A stretch of DNA of 5,146 nt from Chitinophaga pinensis (GTDB taxonomy: Bacteria > Bacteroidota > Bacteroidia > Chitinophagales > Chitinophagaceae). A program made the position numbers and the translations under genes. Positions 1 to 5,146 of the stretch are shown here, piece by piece (the first letter of the stretch is position 1; each line of letters begins with the position of its first letter). The notes beneath the pieces were generated by a model. It had not been told where the DNA came from, searched no databases, and saw only the letters and a list, made by a program, of their open reading frames with translations. The stretch is from NCBI GenBank assembly GCA_945866165.1, contig CAMBGO010000171.1, positions 1 through 5,146 on the forward strand. The letters are read 5' to 3'.

Positions 1-590
1 CCGAACTCTGCACACATTCTTCGAATTTGCCTGTTTAGTCCTTGTTTTAAGATAATTCTGAATCTCCGAGGAGCTTCTTGCTTAATATAACAAGGCTTGG
101 TTCTTTCGCCGAGAATTTTTACGCCAGTACCCATTTGTCTTATCATATCACCAGTAAGCTCTTTATCAACCGTTACAACATACTCTTTCTCGTTGTTGTT
201 CCCTGCCCGAAGAATTTTATTAACTATATCACCATCATTTGTAAGCAATATCAACCCTTCCGAATCCTTGTCTAACCTTCCAACTGGAAAGATTCTTTTC
301 GGATGATTCATAAAACTGATAATATTGGTTTTATCAGATGTATCAGTGGTTGAAGTGACGCCAACAGGTTTATTCAATGCAATGTAAATGGGTCTTTGTT
401 TATTTTTAATGCGCTCGCCATCAATCGCAACTTCATCGCCCGGAAATACCCTGGCACTTAAAAGAACCAATTCATTATTAATGGTTACCCTCGCCTGTTC
501 AATCAGTTTTTCAGCCTCTCTTCTGGAACAAAATCCTGAGTTGCTGATGTACTTATTTATTTGAATGCCTTCTGAATGGTCTTCTTTCAT
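1..590 (-). CDS. rluF: 23S rRNA pseudouridine synthase RluF, 3' end beyond window
   Basis: Translating the minus strand from ATG at 590 gives 196 uninterrupted residues running off the left edge. Residues ~9-55 read as an S4 RNA-binding domain, including the CSRREAEKLIE segment. A catalytic domain of the RsuA/RluB/RluE/RluF type follows. GRLDKDSEG at 104-112 carries the presumed catalytic Asp107. NKILRAGNNNEKEYVVTVDK and QGLNRQIRRM (183-192) resemble E. coli RluF closely, which separates it from RluB and RsuA. RluF isomerises U2604 of 23S rRNA (E. coli numbering) in the cytoplasm, near the peptidyl transferase centre. The family is usually 230-290 residues long, so only the last domain segment and any basic tail are missing. 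The start is supported by GAAGGA four bases upstream and by the S4 domain beginning within ten residues. It is divergent from the S10 peptidase gene. The family call is near certain and the RluF subtype very likely. Confidence 0.93.
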   Translation of the reverse strand, partial: MKEDHSEGIQINKYISNSGFCSRREAEKLIEQARVTINNELVLLSARVFPGDEVAIDGERIKNKQRPIYIALNKPVGVTSTTDTSDKTNIISFMNHPKRIFPVGRLDKDSEGLILLTNDGDIVNKILRAGNNNEKEYVVTVDKELTGDMIRQMGTGVKILGERTKPCYIKQEAPRRFRIILKQGLNRQIRRMCAEF

Positions 591-594
591 AATA

Positions 595-607
595 TCCTTC
601 AAAAATA
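595..607 (-). promoter_or_regulatory. rluF ribosome binding site overlapping a TAnnTTTG motif
   Basis: On the minus strand GAAGGA (600-595) lies four bases before the rluF ATG, a clear Shine-Dalgarno match that is rare in this window. Directly upstream and sharing one base, TATTTTTG (607-600) is an exact match to the Bacteroidota -7 consensus TAnnTTTG. Both cannot work as expected: a start site a few bases after the -7 element would leave almost no leader and remove the Shine-Dalgarno. No TTG -33 element sits about 20 bases upstream. The ribosome-site reading is preferred. Confidence 0.45.
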
Positions 608-676
608 CGAAACGGAAGAAGTGTTTTGGCCTATTCAGTATTATATTTCAATCTGAGCCAAAAAAGAGAGTTTTTG

Positions 677-708
677 TTTGCTTCAAATCAAAACTTTCTA
701 TTAAATTG
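677..708 (+). promoter_or_regulatory. possible promoter of the S10 peptidase gene
   Basis: TTTG at 677-680 is followed after 21 bases by TAAATTG (702-708). This resembles the Bacteroidota pair TTG / TAnnTTTG, but with one T missing from the -7 element. The spacing is in the accepted range and would give a leader of roughly 45 bases before the ATG at 760. No Shine-Dalgarno precedes that ATG; the leader is A-rich, as is usual in this phylum. Motifs this loose occur by chance in AT-rich DNA. Confidence 0.3.
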
Positions 709-759
709 AACAATCGATTTTAGGACACCCCTTCTAATCATTTAACCAAAATACAAATA

Positions 760-2322
760 ATGAATAAGTTGATCATAACCGCTTTAGGCATTGTGGTTTC
801 AATGCAATCCTTTTCACAAAATGCAAACCGTAATTATACTCAGCCACCACCGCCACCACCAACTGTAAGTACTGTGCCGGCAAGTGATTCAAAACCTTCT
901 GCCAACAGCATACCATTCAATCCGGATGCAACAGTTGTATCAGATCATGAAATAACAATCAAAGGTGTTCGTGTTCCATATAAGGCAACAGCAGGTATGA
1001 TGCCAGTTTGGGATCCAGAAGGAAAAGCGCAAGCGGGTGTTTTCTTTACGTATTATGAAAGAAGTGATATAAAAGACCGTGCTTCGAGGCCATTGGTGAT
1101 TTCATTTAACGGTGGCCCCGGAACTCCTTCAGTTTGGATGGAACTTGGTTATACAGGTCCGCGAATTCTCAATGTAGATGATGAAGGCTATCCCGTTCAG
1201 CCTTATGGTTTGAGAGACAATCCTTACTCATTACTTGACGTTGCAGATATTGTATATATAGATCCAGTCAATACAGGTTTTTCAAGAGCCGTTAGCAAAG
1301 ATGTTCCAACATCCAGGTTTTTTGGCGTGACAGCAGATATAAAATATCTGGCAGAATGGGTAAATACTTTTGTGTCAAGGATGAATCGCTGGGCATCGCC
1401 AAAATATTTAATTGGTGAAAGCTATGGTACAGCCCGTGTATCAGGATTGGCGCTTGAATTGCAAAATGCACATTGGATGTTCTTCAATGGAGTGATTCTT
1501 GTATCACCTACCACACTTGGTATTGAAAGGGATGGTCCGGTAGCAGCAGCGTTAAAGCTTCCGTATTTTGCAGCAACGGCATGGTATCACAAGGCATTGG
1601 CATCTGATCTTCAATCGAAAGACCTTACAGATATGCTACCTGAGGTTGAACAATTCACTATGAATGAATTGATTCCTGCTATGTCAAAAGGAAGTTCTCT
1701 TGATGATGTAAAACGAAAAGAAATCACCCAAAAAATTTCACGCTATTCAGGCCTGTCTGAAAAAGTTATTACACAAAACAACCTGGATGTATCAACAAAT
1801 TTATTTTGGAAAGAACTTTTGCGCGACAAAGGATTTACTGTAGGAAGGCTCGATTCAAGATACAAGGGCATTGACAAGAAAGATGGTGGAGAATCACCAG
1901 ATTACAATTCAGAATTGATATCATGGGAACATTCATTCACTCCTGCAATCAATATCTATTTAAGAGAAGAATTAAAATACAAAACGGATCTTCGGTATTA
2001 TATGTTCGGTCCTGTAAATCCGTGGGATCGCACTGGAGATAAAACTGGAGAAAACCTTCGTCAGGCCATGGCAGAAAATCCTTATATGCATGTATTGGTG
2101 CAGTCGGGTTATTACGATGGTGCTTGTGATTATTTCAATGCAAAATATAATATGTGGCAGATGGATCCATCTGGAAGAATGAAGGATCGCATGCATTGGG
2201 AAGGTTACCGCAGTGGACACATGATGTATTTGAGAAGACCAGACCTTGAAACAAGTAACCAGAGTCTGCGCGAGTTCATCAAAATGACAACTCCAAAACC
2301 AGGGGCTCCGGCAAAGTATTAA
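760..2322 (+). CDS. exported serine carboxypeptidase-like protein, peptidase family S10
   Basis: The 520-residue product begins with a signal peptide (residues 1-~20, MNKLIITALGIVVSMQSFSQ) with no lipobox cysteine, so periplasmic or secreted delivery is inferred. A low-complexity linker with six prolines (29-34) follows, then an alpha/beta-hydrolase domain of family S10. The oxyanion-hole motif NGGPG is at 117-121, and GESYGT (219-224) carries the nucleophile Ser221. Asp453, in GYYDGACDYF, lines up with the catalytic Asp of yeast carboxypeptidase Y, and Cys456 with the cysteine three residues later. His487 in SGHMMY completes the triad. Family members remove C-terminal residues from peptides, generally at acid pH; the substrate here is unknown. 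The length matches bacterial S10 homologues. NGGPG is followed by TPS rather than the usual CSS or SAS, a mild peculiarity. The gene stands alone, divergent from rluF and convergent with rluE, so it is probably monocistronic. The fold and active site are seen directly; exopeptidase activity is inferred from the family. Confidence 0.93.
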   Translation: MNKLIITALGIVVSMQSFSQNANRNYTQPPPPPPTVSTVPASDSKPSANSIPFNPDATVVSDHEITIKGVRVPYKATAGMMPVWDPEGKAQAGVFFTYYERSDIKDRASRPLVISFNGGPGTPSVWMELGYTGPRILNVDDEGYPVQPYGLRDNPYSLLDVADIVYIDPVNTGFSRAVSKDVPTSRFFGVTADIKYLAEWVNTFVSRMNRWASPKYLIGESYGTARVSGLALELQNAHWMFFNGVILVSPTTLGIERDGPVAAALKLPYFAATAWYHKALASDLQSKDLTDMLPEVEQFTMNELIPAMSKGSSLDDVKRKEITQKISRYSGLSEKVITQNNLDVSTNLFWKELLRDKGFTVGRLDSRYKGIDKKDGGESPDYNSELISWEHSFTPAINIYLREELKYKTDLRYYMFGPVNPWDRTGDKTGENLRQAMAENPYMHVLVQSGYYDGACDYFNAKYNMWQMDPSGRMKDRMHWEGYRSGHMMYLRRPDLETSNQSLREFIKMTTPKPGAPAKY

Positions 2323-2344
2323 TATTTTAAAGACGGCAGAATAC

Positions 2345-2422
2345 AGACGTCAGAAGTCAGACGTCAGGAGTCAGAAAACTGAATTCTAATTCCTGACTTC
2401 TGTCGTCTGAATTCTGACTTCT
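2345..2422. repeat. large hairpin of 7-base repeats between convergent genes
   Basis: The left arm (2345-2374) carries GTCAG at 2349, 2356, 2363 and 2370, an exact 7-base period. The right arm (2393-2422) shows the complementary CTGACTT-like heptads. By hand the two 30-base arms pair with only four mismatches around an 18-base loop. It fills the 105-base gap between the stops of the S10 peptidase and rluE genes. This suggests a bidirectional transcription stop, although no T-tract follows either arm. Similar GTCAGAA-type heptad hairpins are, from memory, common between genes in Bacteroidota; that resemblance was not tested here. Confidence 0.75.
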
Positions 2423-2427
2423 CCCAT

Positions 2428-3018
2428 TCACAATTTCAACTTCCCAAAAAATTCCTCTTCTGTAACTTCCCCTACTTCACCTGGCTTTAAATTTCCAAGG
2501 GTTAAGTCTTCAATAGAAATACGAATCAATCTTTTACAAGGATGACGTACAGCCTTTACCATTTTTCTCACCTGATGGAACTTGCCTTCGGTAAGTATTA
2601 TCTCAAGCCAGCTATTTGGAACTCTTTCATGCAATACATAGCCAGATGAAAAAAGGTTTTCAGGTTCATTTACCAAGTTAACGTCGGTTGGCTTAGTAAT
2701 ATATTCTTTCCCATTCTCAACTTCAATTGAAACGCCTTCTCTCAACTTATAAATTGTAGAATCTTCTATAATCCCCCCAACTTGAATCAGGTATTTTCGT
2801 TTATGAGGTTGCTTGCCTTGAAACAGAAGGCGTGTAATTTTTTTATTGGTGGTCAATAATAGAAGTCCTTCTGATTCCTTATCTAGCCTGCCAATAGCAT
2901 GTGTACCTTCAGGAAAGTGGAAGTCAATATCACCCAAAAGTGGCACTGGATGTGTGCTCACAAATTGCGACACCATATTATAAGGCTTATTCAATATAAA
3001 ATAGCGATGGGTGTCCAA
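2428..3018 (-). CDS. rluE: 23S rRNA pseudouridine synthase, RluE-like
   Basis: This 196-residue protein is an RsuA/RluB/RluE/RluF-family pseudouridine synthase without an S4 domain. That lack, and the early FILNKPYNMVSQF motif (7-19, compare the LFNKPYDV segment of E. coli RluE), point to RluE, which isomerises U2457 of 23S rRNA. AIGRLDKESEGLLLLT (41-56) carries the presumed catalytic Asp46. EGKFHQVRKM (144-153) and RLIRISIEDLTLGNLKPGE (163-181) are the conserved C-terminal motifs. The length fits a complete RluE-type domain. The start is TTG at 3018: the codon just upstream is TAA, and the next ATG (residue 15) would remove the conserved NKP motif. Only a weak GAAG precedes it. The gene converges on the S10 peptidase gene and diverges from the VF530-family gene. 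The family is certain; the exact target uridine is inferred. Confidence 0.9.
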   Translation of the reverse strand: MDTHRYFILNKPYNMVSQFVSTHPVPLLGDIDFHFPEGTHAIGRLDKESEGLLLLTTNKKITRLLFQGKQPHKRKYLIQVGGIIEDSTIYKLREGVSIEVENGKEYITKPTDVNLVNEPENLFSSGYVLHERVPNSWLEIILTEGKFHQVRKMVKAVRHPCKRLIRISIEDLTLGNLKPGEVGEVTEEEFFGKLKL

Positions 3019-3102
3019 TTACTTCAAGTTTTTAAATTGAGTCAAAGGTGGTGAATGTAATTGATTAGAAAAAGATTTATTATTACACTAGAAATTTCAA
3101 CC

Positions 3103-3318
3103 ATGGACAAACTGTCGAATGACCCTTTGCACGGAATAACGCTAGAAAAAATATTAATGGAGCTGGTGGATTATTTCGGCTGGGAAGACCTTGGTCAACA
3201 TATTCCCATTAATTGTTTCATATCCAATCCGAGTATACAATCTAGTCTGAAGTTTTTGAGAAAAACGCCATGGGCAAGAAAAAAGGTTGAGACTCTTTAT
3301 ATCCGCATGAAAGGATAA
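3103..3318 (+). CDS. VF530-family (DUF2132) small DNA-binding protein
   Basis: The 71-residue product from ATG 3103 matches the VF530/DUF2132 family. It has NDPLHGITLE at 6-15, FGWEDLG at 25-31, and CFISNPS then SLKFLRKTPWAR within 38-59, nearly the whole length of the family. The namesake from Vibrio fischeri has a solved structure and is called a DNA-binding protein; its role is not established, and none is claimed here. No membrane segment or signal peptide is present, so it is probably cytoplasmic. An alternative start at TTG 3061 adds 14 residues (MIRKRFIITLEIST) and has a good AAAGGTGG ribosome site at 3044-3051. ATG 3103 has no Shine-Dalgarno but sits where family members normally begin. 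It is divergent from rluE, so the two may share a short control region. Family confidence is high, start confidence moderate. Confidence 0.85.
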   Translation: MDKLSNDPLHGITLEKILMELVDYFGWEDLGQHIPINCFISNPSIQSSLKFLRKTPWARKKVETLYIRMKG

Positions 3319-3341
3319 TTAGCAGTGCTTCACCGCTAATT
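3317..3341 (+). terminator. hairpin just after the VF530-family gene
   Basis: AATTAGC (3317-3323) pairs with GCTAATT (3335-3341). After one mismatch GTG pairs with CAC around a three-base loop. The stem overlaps the stop codon at 3316-3318. No T-run follows, so it is at best a weak terminator or an mRNA-stabilising 3' end. Confidence 0.4.
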
Positions 3342-3384
3342 GATTAATAATACTGAGATCCGAAAATATCCTGCTTTATTCGTT

Positions 3385-3403
3385 ATGACATCTGTCATTT
3401 TTT
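3385..3403 (+). terminator. short palindrome followed by six Ts
   Basis: The perfect palindrome ATGACATCTGTCAT (3385-3398) is followed by a T-run through 3403. As RNA it gives a 5-bp stem with a 4-base loop, a small intrinsic-terminator shape about 65 bases after the VF530-family stop. The same TGACA-TC-TGTCA symmetry would also suit a dimeric regulator binding upstream of the BON-like remnant at 3489. The sequence alone does not decide between these. Confidence 0.4.
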
Positions 3404-3488
3404 CTGTAAGCAAGGTCATATGCTGTTTGTATTCGTTGTAATTACTTTGAGTTCGAAATAAGTTCAATTTCAACACAAAAAAAATAAT

Positions 3489-3638
3489 ATGAAATCAGAT
3501 ATGCAAATTCAAAAGGATATTATGGAGGAGCTAAAGTGGGAACCCTTTTTACATGCTTCTGAAATTGGGGTGTCGGTTAAACATGGCATAGCAACTATGA
3601 TTGAAAGGCTAATCAATAAAGAAAGAAATAAGGAGTAA
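3489..3638 (+). pseudogene. truncated BON-domain protein, N-terminal remnant
   Basis: The frame from ATG 3489 encodes 49 residues beginning MKSDMQIQKDIMEELKWEPF, followed by ASEIGVSVKHGIATM. This is the start of the cytoplasmic BON-domain proteins common in Bacteroidota, which continue after 'VAVKNGIVTL' with the rest of the first BON domain and usually one or two more (about 220 residues in all). Here, after residue ~37, the sequence changes to an unrelated charged tail (IERLINKERNKE) and stops. The remaining half of even the first BON fold is absent, and I do not find it downstream. The start has an A-rich leader and no Shine-Dalgarno. Either it is a remnant left by a deletion, or a 49-residue peptide is still made; a stable BON fold is not expected. 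Homology of the first 36 residues is judged by recall of the family and looks strong. Confidence 0.7.
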
Positions 3639-3653
3639 AATTGGATATTTCCT

Positions 3654-3661
3654 TATTTTTG
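3654..3661 (+). promoter_or_regulatory. -7 promoter element of the tRNA gene
   Basis: TATTTTTG exactly matches the Bacteroidota sigma-A -7 consensus TAnnTTTG and ends 28 bases before the tRNA. A start site a few bases later would leave a short 5' leader for RNase P to remove. A TTG -33 element at the usual ~20-base spacing is absent; the nearest TTG (3641) is too close. Confidence 0.5.
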
Positions 3662-3689
3662 CAATTCTATGAGAATAGCAATATTCTTA

Positions 3690-3763
3690 GGGCCTATAGC
3701 TCAGTTGGTTAGAGCACCTGACTCATAATCAGGTGGTCCCTGGTTCAAGTCCAGGTGGGCCCA
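3690..3763 (+). tRNA. tRNA with anticodon CAT, probably tRNA-Ile2 (lysidine type)
   Basis: A complete cloverleaf can be drawn. The acceptor stem is GGGCCTA / TGGGCCC with one G-U pair. The D-arm GCTC/GAGC encloses AGTTGGTTA. The anticodon stem CCTGA/TCAGG surrounds CTCATAA, with CAT at 3724-3726. The variable loop is five bases and the T-arm is CCTGG-TTCAAGT-CCAGG, with A as discriminator at 3763. CCA is not encoded and must be added by the nucleotidyltransferase. A CAT anticodon means initiator Met, elongator Met or Ile2. The initiator is unlikely because the first pair G1-C72 is intact. C4-G69 and C5-G68 are both present; these are determinants for the lysidine synthetase TilS in E. coli tRNA-Ile2 and differ in tRNA-Met. 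Ile2 reading AUA codons is therefore favoured over elongator Met. Confidence 0.95.
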
Positions 3764-3773
3764 CTTGAAAATC

Positions 3774-3810
3774 AAGCAGTTATGAAGAGTGATCTCATAG
3801 CTGCTTTTTT
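3774..3810 (+). terminator. intrinsic terminator of the tRNA gene
   Basis: Bases 3774-3785 pair with 3795-3806 to form a 12-bp stem (AAGCAG...CTGCTT outer half, TATGA/TCATA inner half, one T-G pair between) with a 9-base loop. A six-T run (3805-3810) follows, overlapping the stem base. It begins ten bases after the tRNA, so the tRNA is transcribed alone. Confidence 0.88.
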
Positions 3811-3852
3811 ATTTGCATACAATTTTTATGAGTCAATTAAAATATAATACAC

Positions 3853-3893
3853 CCTTGAGGGATGATAATCGGATACCCCGATAGCTATCAAGG
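3853..3893. repeat. palindromic hairpin with GATAGCTATC core
   Basis: CCTTGA (3853-3858) pairs with TCAAGG (3888-3893), and inside it ATCGG (3868-3872) pairs with CCGAT (3878-3882). The overlapping ten-base perfect palindrome GATAGCTATC (3880-3889), preceded by CCC, recalls the CCCGATAGCTATCGGG palindrome I associate with Bacteroidota intergenic DNA; here its right flank reads AAGG instead of GGG. It could be a decayed small repeat. No T-run follows, so termination is not indicated. Confidence 0.4.
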
Positions 3894-3924
3894 TTGTTTC
3901 ATGTCCAAGTCGCCCACTTAAAAA
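3894..3924 (+). repeat. decayed copy of the tRNA 3' end
   Basis: Aligned by hand, this stretch matches 3740-3771 (the T-arm, acceptor 3' strand and first bases past the tRNA) at 25 of 32 columns with a single one-base gap. Shared blocks include GTCCA and CCCACTT. No matching 5' half that would fold into a tRNA is seen in the 74 bases upstream. It may be the far attachment site of an old tRNA-targeted integration, or the tail of a decayed tRNA duplicate. Confidence 0.5.
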
Positions 3925-4403
3925 GTCAATTACTATTGGATTTCGTGGATGAGTGTTTATTTTATGTCAGGTTTTTAGTTTTTTTAGTCAAAAGTGAGGT
4001 AAATAGATAAAAGGAATGGAAATGGTGGCCTTGATTACAAATCCTCATTGACAACTTCAATATTAAAATATTCTTATTTATACTCATTACATACTGATCA
4101 ATAAATGCTGATTTATTATCCTCAGAATTAAACCAACGATAATATGAAATCCTACCTTATGCATTCAAGAAATAATTCAAATTATATCTGATTACAAATG
4201 GGTTAATTGATTTTAGTTATTAATATTTGATAAATTTATCTAATAAAGAACACCTTAGATATAATAGCAGTAAAATATAAGGTTTTGGCTCATATCAATC
4301 TTTTACACACAACCGAAAATTTTGCGCTTCGAAATCACCTACTTTTCATATACTAAACGTTATAAATCATAAGACAACAATCATCAAAAAAATAAAACTC
4401 AAC
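3925..4403. other. gene-free AT-rich stretch
   Basis: No coding frame here has both a plausible start and family resemblance. Small items seen are an A/T hairpin AATAAAT-GCTG-ATTTATT (4100-4117), a perfect 12-base palindrome GATAAATTTATC (4229-4240), and the 11-mer TGATTACAAAT occurring twice (4032 and 4189). The last ~100 bases probably contain the promoter of the following gene, but no clean TTG / TAnnTTTG pair is present; TTTG at 4321 and TACTTTTC at 4340 are only 15 bases apart. Confidence 0.5.
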
Positions 4404-5146
4404 ATGAATCATTTGACTTCTAAGATTGTTTTCCAGTCAAGATGTTGGATTCTTTTTATTTGTTTGAATTCCAATTTGTCGACTAAAGCTCAGTCTTTCG
4501 TTAATATTGAATCAGGAGCATTGTTTACAAATATCAATGATATTCGAAACGGTAGTAATGGAACGTTGTTTTCTCTGAAAAATGATTTTCAGACTCCAGT
4601 AAGTCCATTTTTGAGGTTGCGCGCTGGTTATCTATCAAATGGGAAAGATCACTTTTCATTTCTTTATGCTCCCTTAAAAATCGCAGAAACTGAAACAATA
4701 GAAAAGGATATACTATTTGATGGAAAAAACTTTAAAGCTAACATACCAATAGAAGCTATTTACAAGTTTAGTTCTTATCGCTTTACCTATAATCGAAGAA
4801 TCATAAGTAAAGACAACTTTAAATTTGGTATTGGTTTGTCTGCAAAAATTAGAGATGCAGGATTCTCGCTGAAGAACAGAGAACTTTTTGTTGAAAATTT
4901 TAGTATTGGTTTCGTTCCTCTTATCAACTTAATAACCAATTGGGATATATCTCAAAAAATGGGTATTGACTTTTTTGGAGAAGGTATAGCAGCAAGTAAA
5001 GGCAGAGCAATTGACCTTGCATTATCTGGAAGATATAGTTTCACTAAAAATCTACAAGGTAATATTGGCTATAGACTGCTTGAAGGTGGAGCAAACGGAA
5101 CTACTCGATATAATTTTATTCAACTTCATTTTATCTTTGCTAGTTT
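4404..5146 (+). CDS. putative outer-membrane beta-barrel protein, right end beyond window
   Basis: ATG 4404 opens a frame of 247 residues that reaches the window edge without a stop. Residues 1-~30 form a signal peptide with an extended basic N-region, a hydrophobic stretch WILFICLNSN and a likely cleavage near TKA-QS, typical of Bacteroidota. The mature part alternates short aromatic- and glycine-rich beta-like strands with polar turns. Examples are PIEAIYKFSSYRFTYNRRI (115-133), FKFGIGLSAKIRDAGFSLK (139-157) and IGYRLLEGGANG (221-232), the pattern expected of a small outer-membrane barrel. I recall similar uncharacterised Bacteroidota proteins with 'FNSYRLTYRY' and 'KIGLTAKIRDAEISLK' segments, but no name or function can be given. 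The YNFIQLHFIFAS end resembles a last membrane strand, so few residues are probably missing. There is no Shine-Dalgarno; the leader is A-rich. It follows ~480 gene-free bases and appears to stand alone. Confidence 0.7.
   Translation, partial: MNHLTSKIVFQSRCWILFICLNSNLSTKAQSFVNIESGALFTNINDIRNGSNGTLFSLKNDFQTPVSPFLRLRAGYLSNGKDHFSFLYAPLKIAETETIEKDILFDGKNFKANIPIEAIYKFSSYRFTYNRRIISKDNFKFGIGLSAKIRDAGFSLKNRELFVENFSIGFVPLINLITNWDISQKMGIDFFGEGIAASKGRAIDLALSGRYSFTKNLQGNIGYRLLEGGANGTTRYNFIQLHFIFAS

Noticed and set aside
78..306. Two overlapping plus-strand frames of 65 and 69 codons
   Set aside because: They lie inside rluF on the opposite strand, are rich in I/F/S without any recognisable motif, and are shadows of that gene.
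1972..2220. Minus-strand 82-codon frame
   Set aside because: It is antisense to the conserved C-terminal catalytic part of the S10 peptidase and has no family resemblance.
3965..4170. Minus-strand open stretch of about 67 codons (contains YYRWFNSEDNK) in the gene-free region
   Set aside because: It lacks a start codon near its beginning, matches no family I know, and a frame this long is expected by chance in DNA this AT-rich.
4032..4199. 11-base direct repeat TGATTACAAAT (4032-4042 and 4189-4199)
   Set aside because: Only two copies with no shared flanks; chance matches of this length are plausible in AT-rich DNA.
4229..4240. Perfect palindrome GATAAATTTATC
   Set aside because: Ten of twelve bases are A/T and it stands alone some 165 bases from the next gene, so an operator call is not supported.
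1..5146. CRISPR array, insertion sequence, toxin-antitoxin or phage-defence genes
   Set aside because: I looked for regularly spaced repeats, transposase or integrase motifs and paired small genes and found none.

Overview
The window looks like chromosomal DNA from a member of the Bacteroidota. The base composition is AT-rich and most starts lack a clear Shine-Dalgarno sequence. Signal peptides end in the '...SFSQ' / '...TKAQS' style common in that phylum. There are also exact matches to the phylum's -7 promoter motif TAnnTTTG. The genus cannot be read from the sequence; a Chitinophagales/Sphingobacteriales-like genome is a guess.

Layout. Positions 1-590 (minus) hold most of an rluF gene for a 23S rRNA pseudouridine synthase; its C-terminus lies beyond the left edge. 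Divergent from it, 760-2322 (plus) encodes an exported serine carboxypeptidase-like peptidase of family S10. Its stop faces a large hairpin made of a 7-base repeat (2345-2422), which separates it from a convergent rluE-like gene (2428-3018, minus). Divergent from rluE is a short VF530/DUF2132 gene (about 3103-3318, plus). Next comes a 49-codon frame (3489-3638) that matches only the first part of a BON-domain protein and is read as a truncated remnant. A tRNA with anticodon CAT follows (3690-3763), most likely the lysidine-dependent tRNA-Ile2, with a good intrinsic terminator. About 130 bases past the tRNA is a decayed copy of its 3' end (3894-3924) beside a palindromic hairpin. Roughly 480 bases of AT-rich DNA with no supportable gene follow. 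A putative outer-membrane beta-barrel protein (4404 to the right edge) closes the window.

How the genes relate. This is mostly housekeeping translation biology: two paralogous RsuA/RluB/E/F-family enzymes that modify 23S rRNA and one tRNA gene, interleaved with a secreted peptidase and an envelope protein. The genes alternate in strand, so each is probably its own transcription unit. I found no convincing new multi-gene system. The parts most worth checking are the scar-like stretch around the tRNA (truncated BON gene, decayed tRNA 3' end, empty AT-rich DNA) and the heptad-repeat hairpin.
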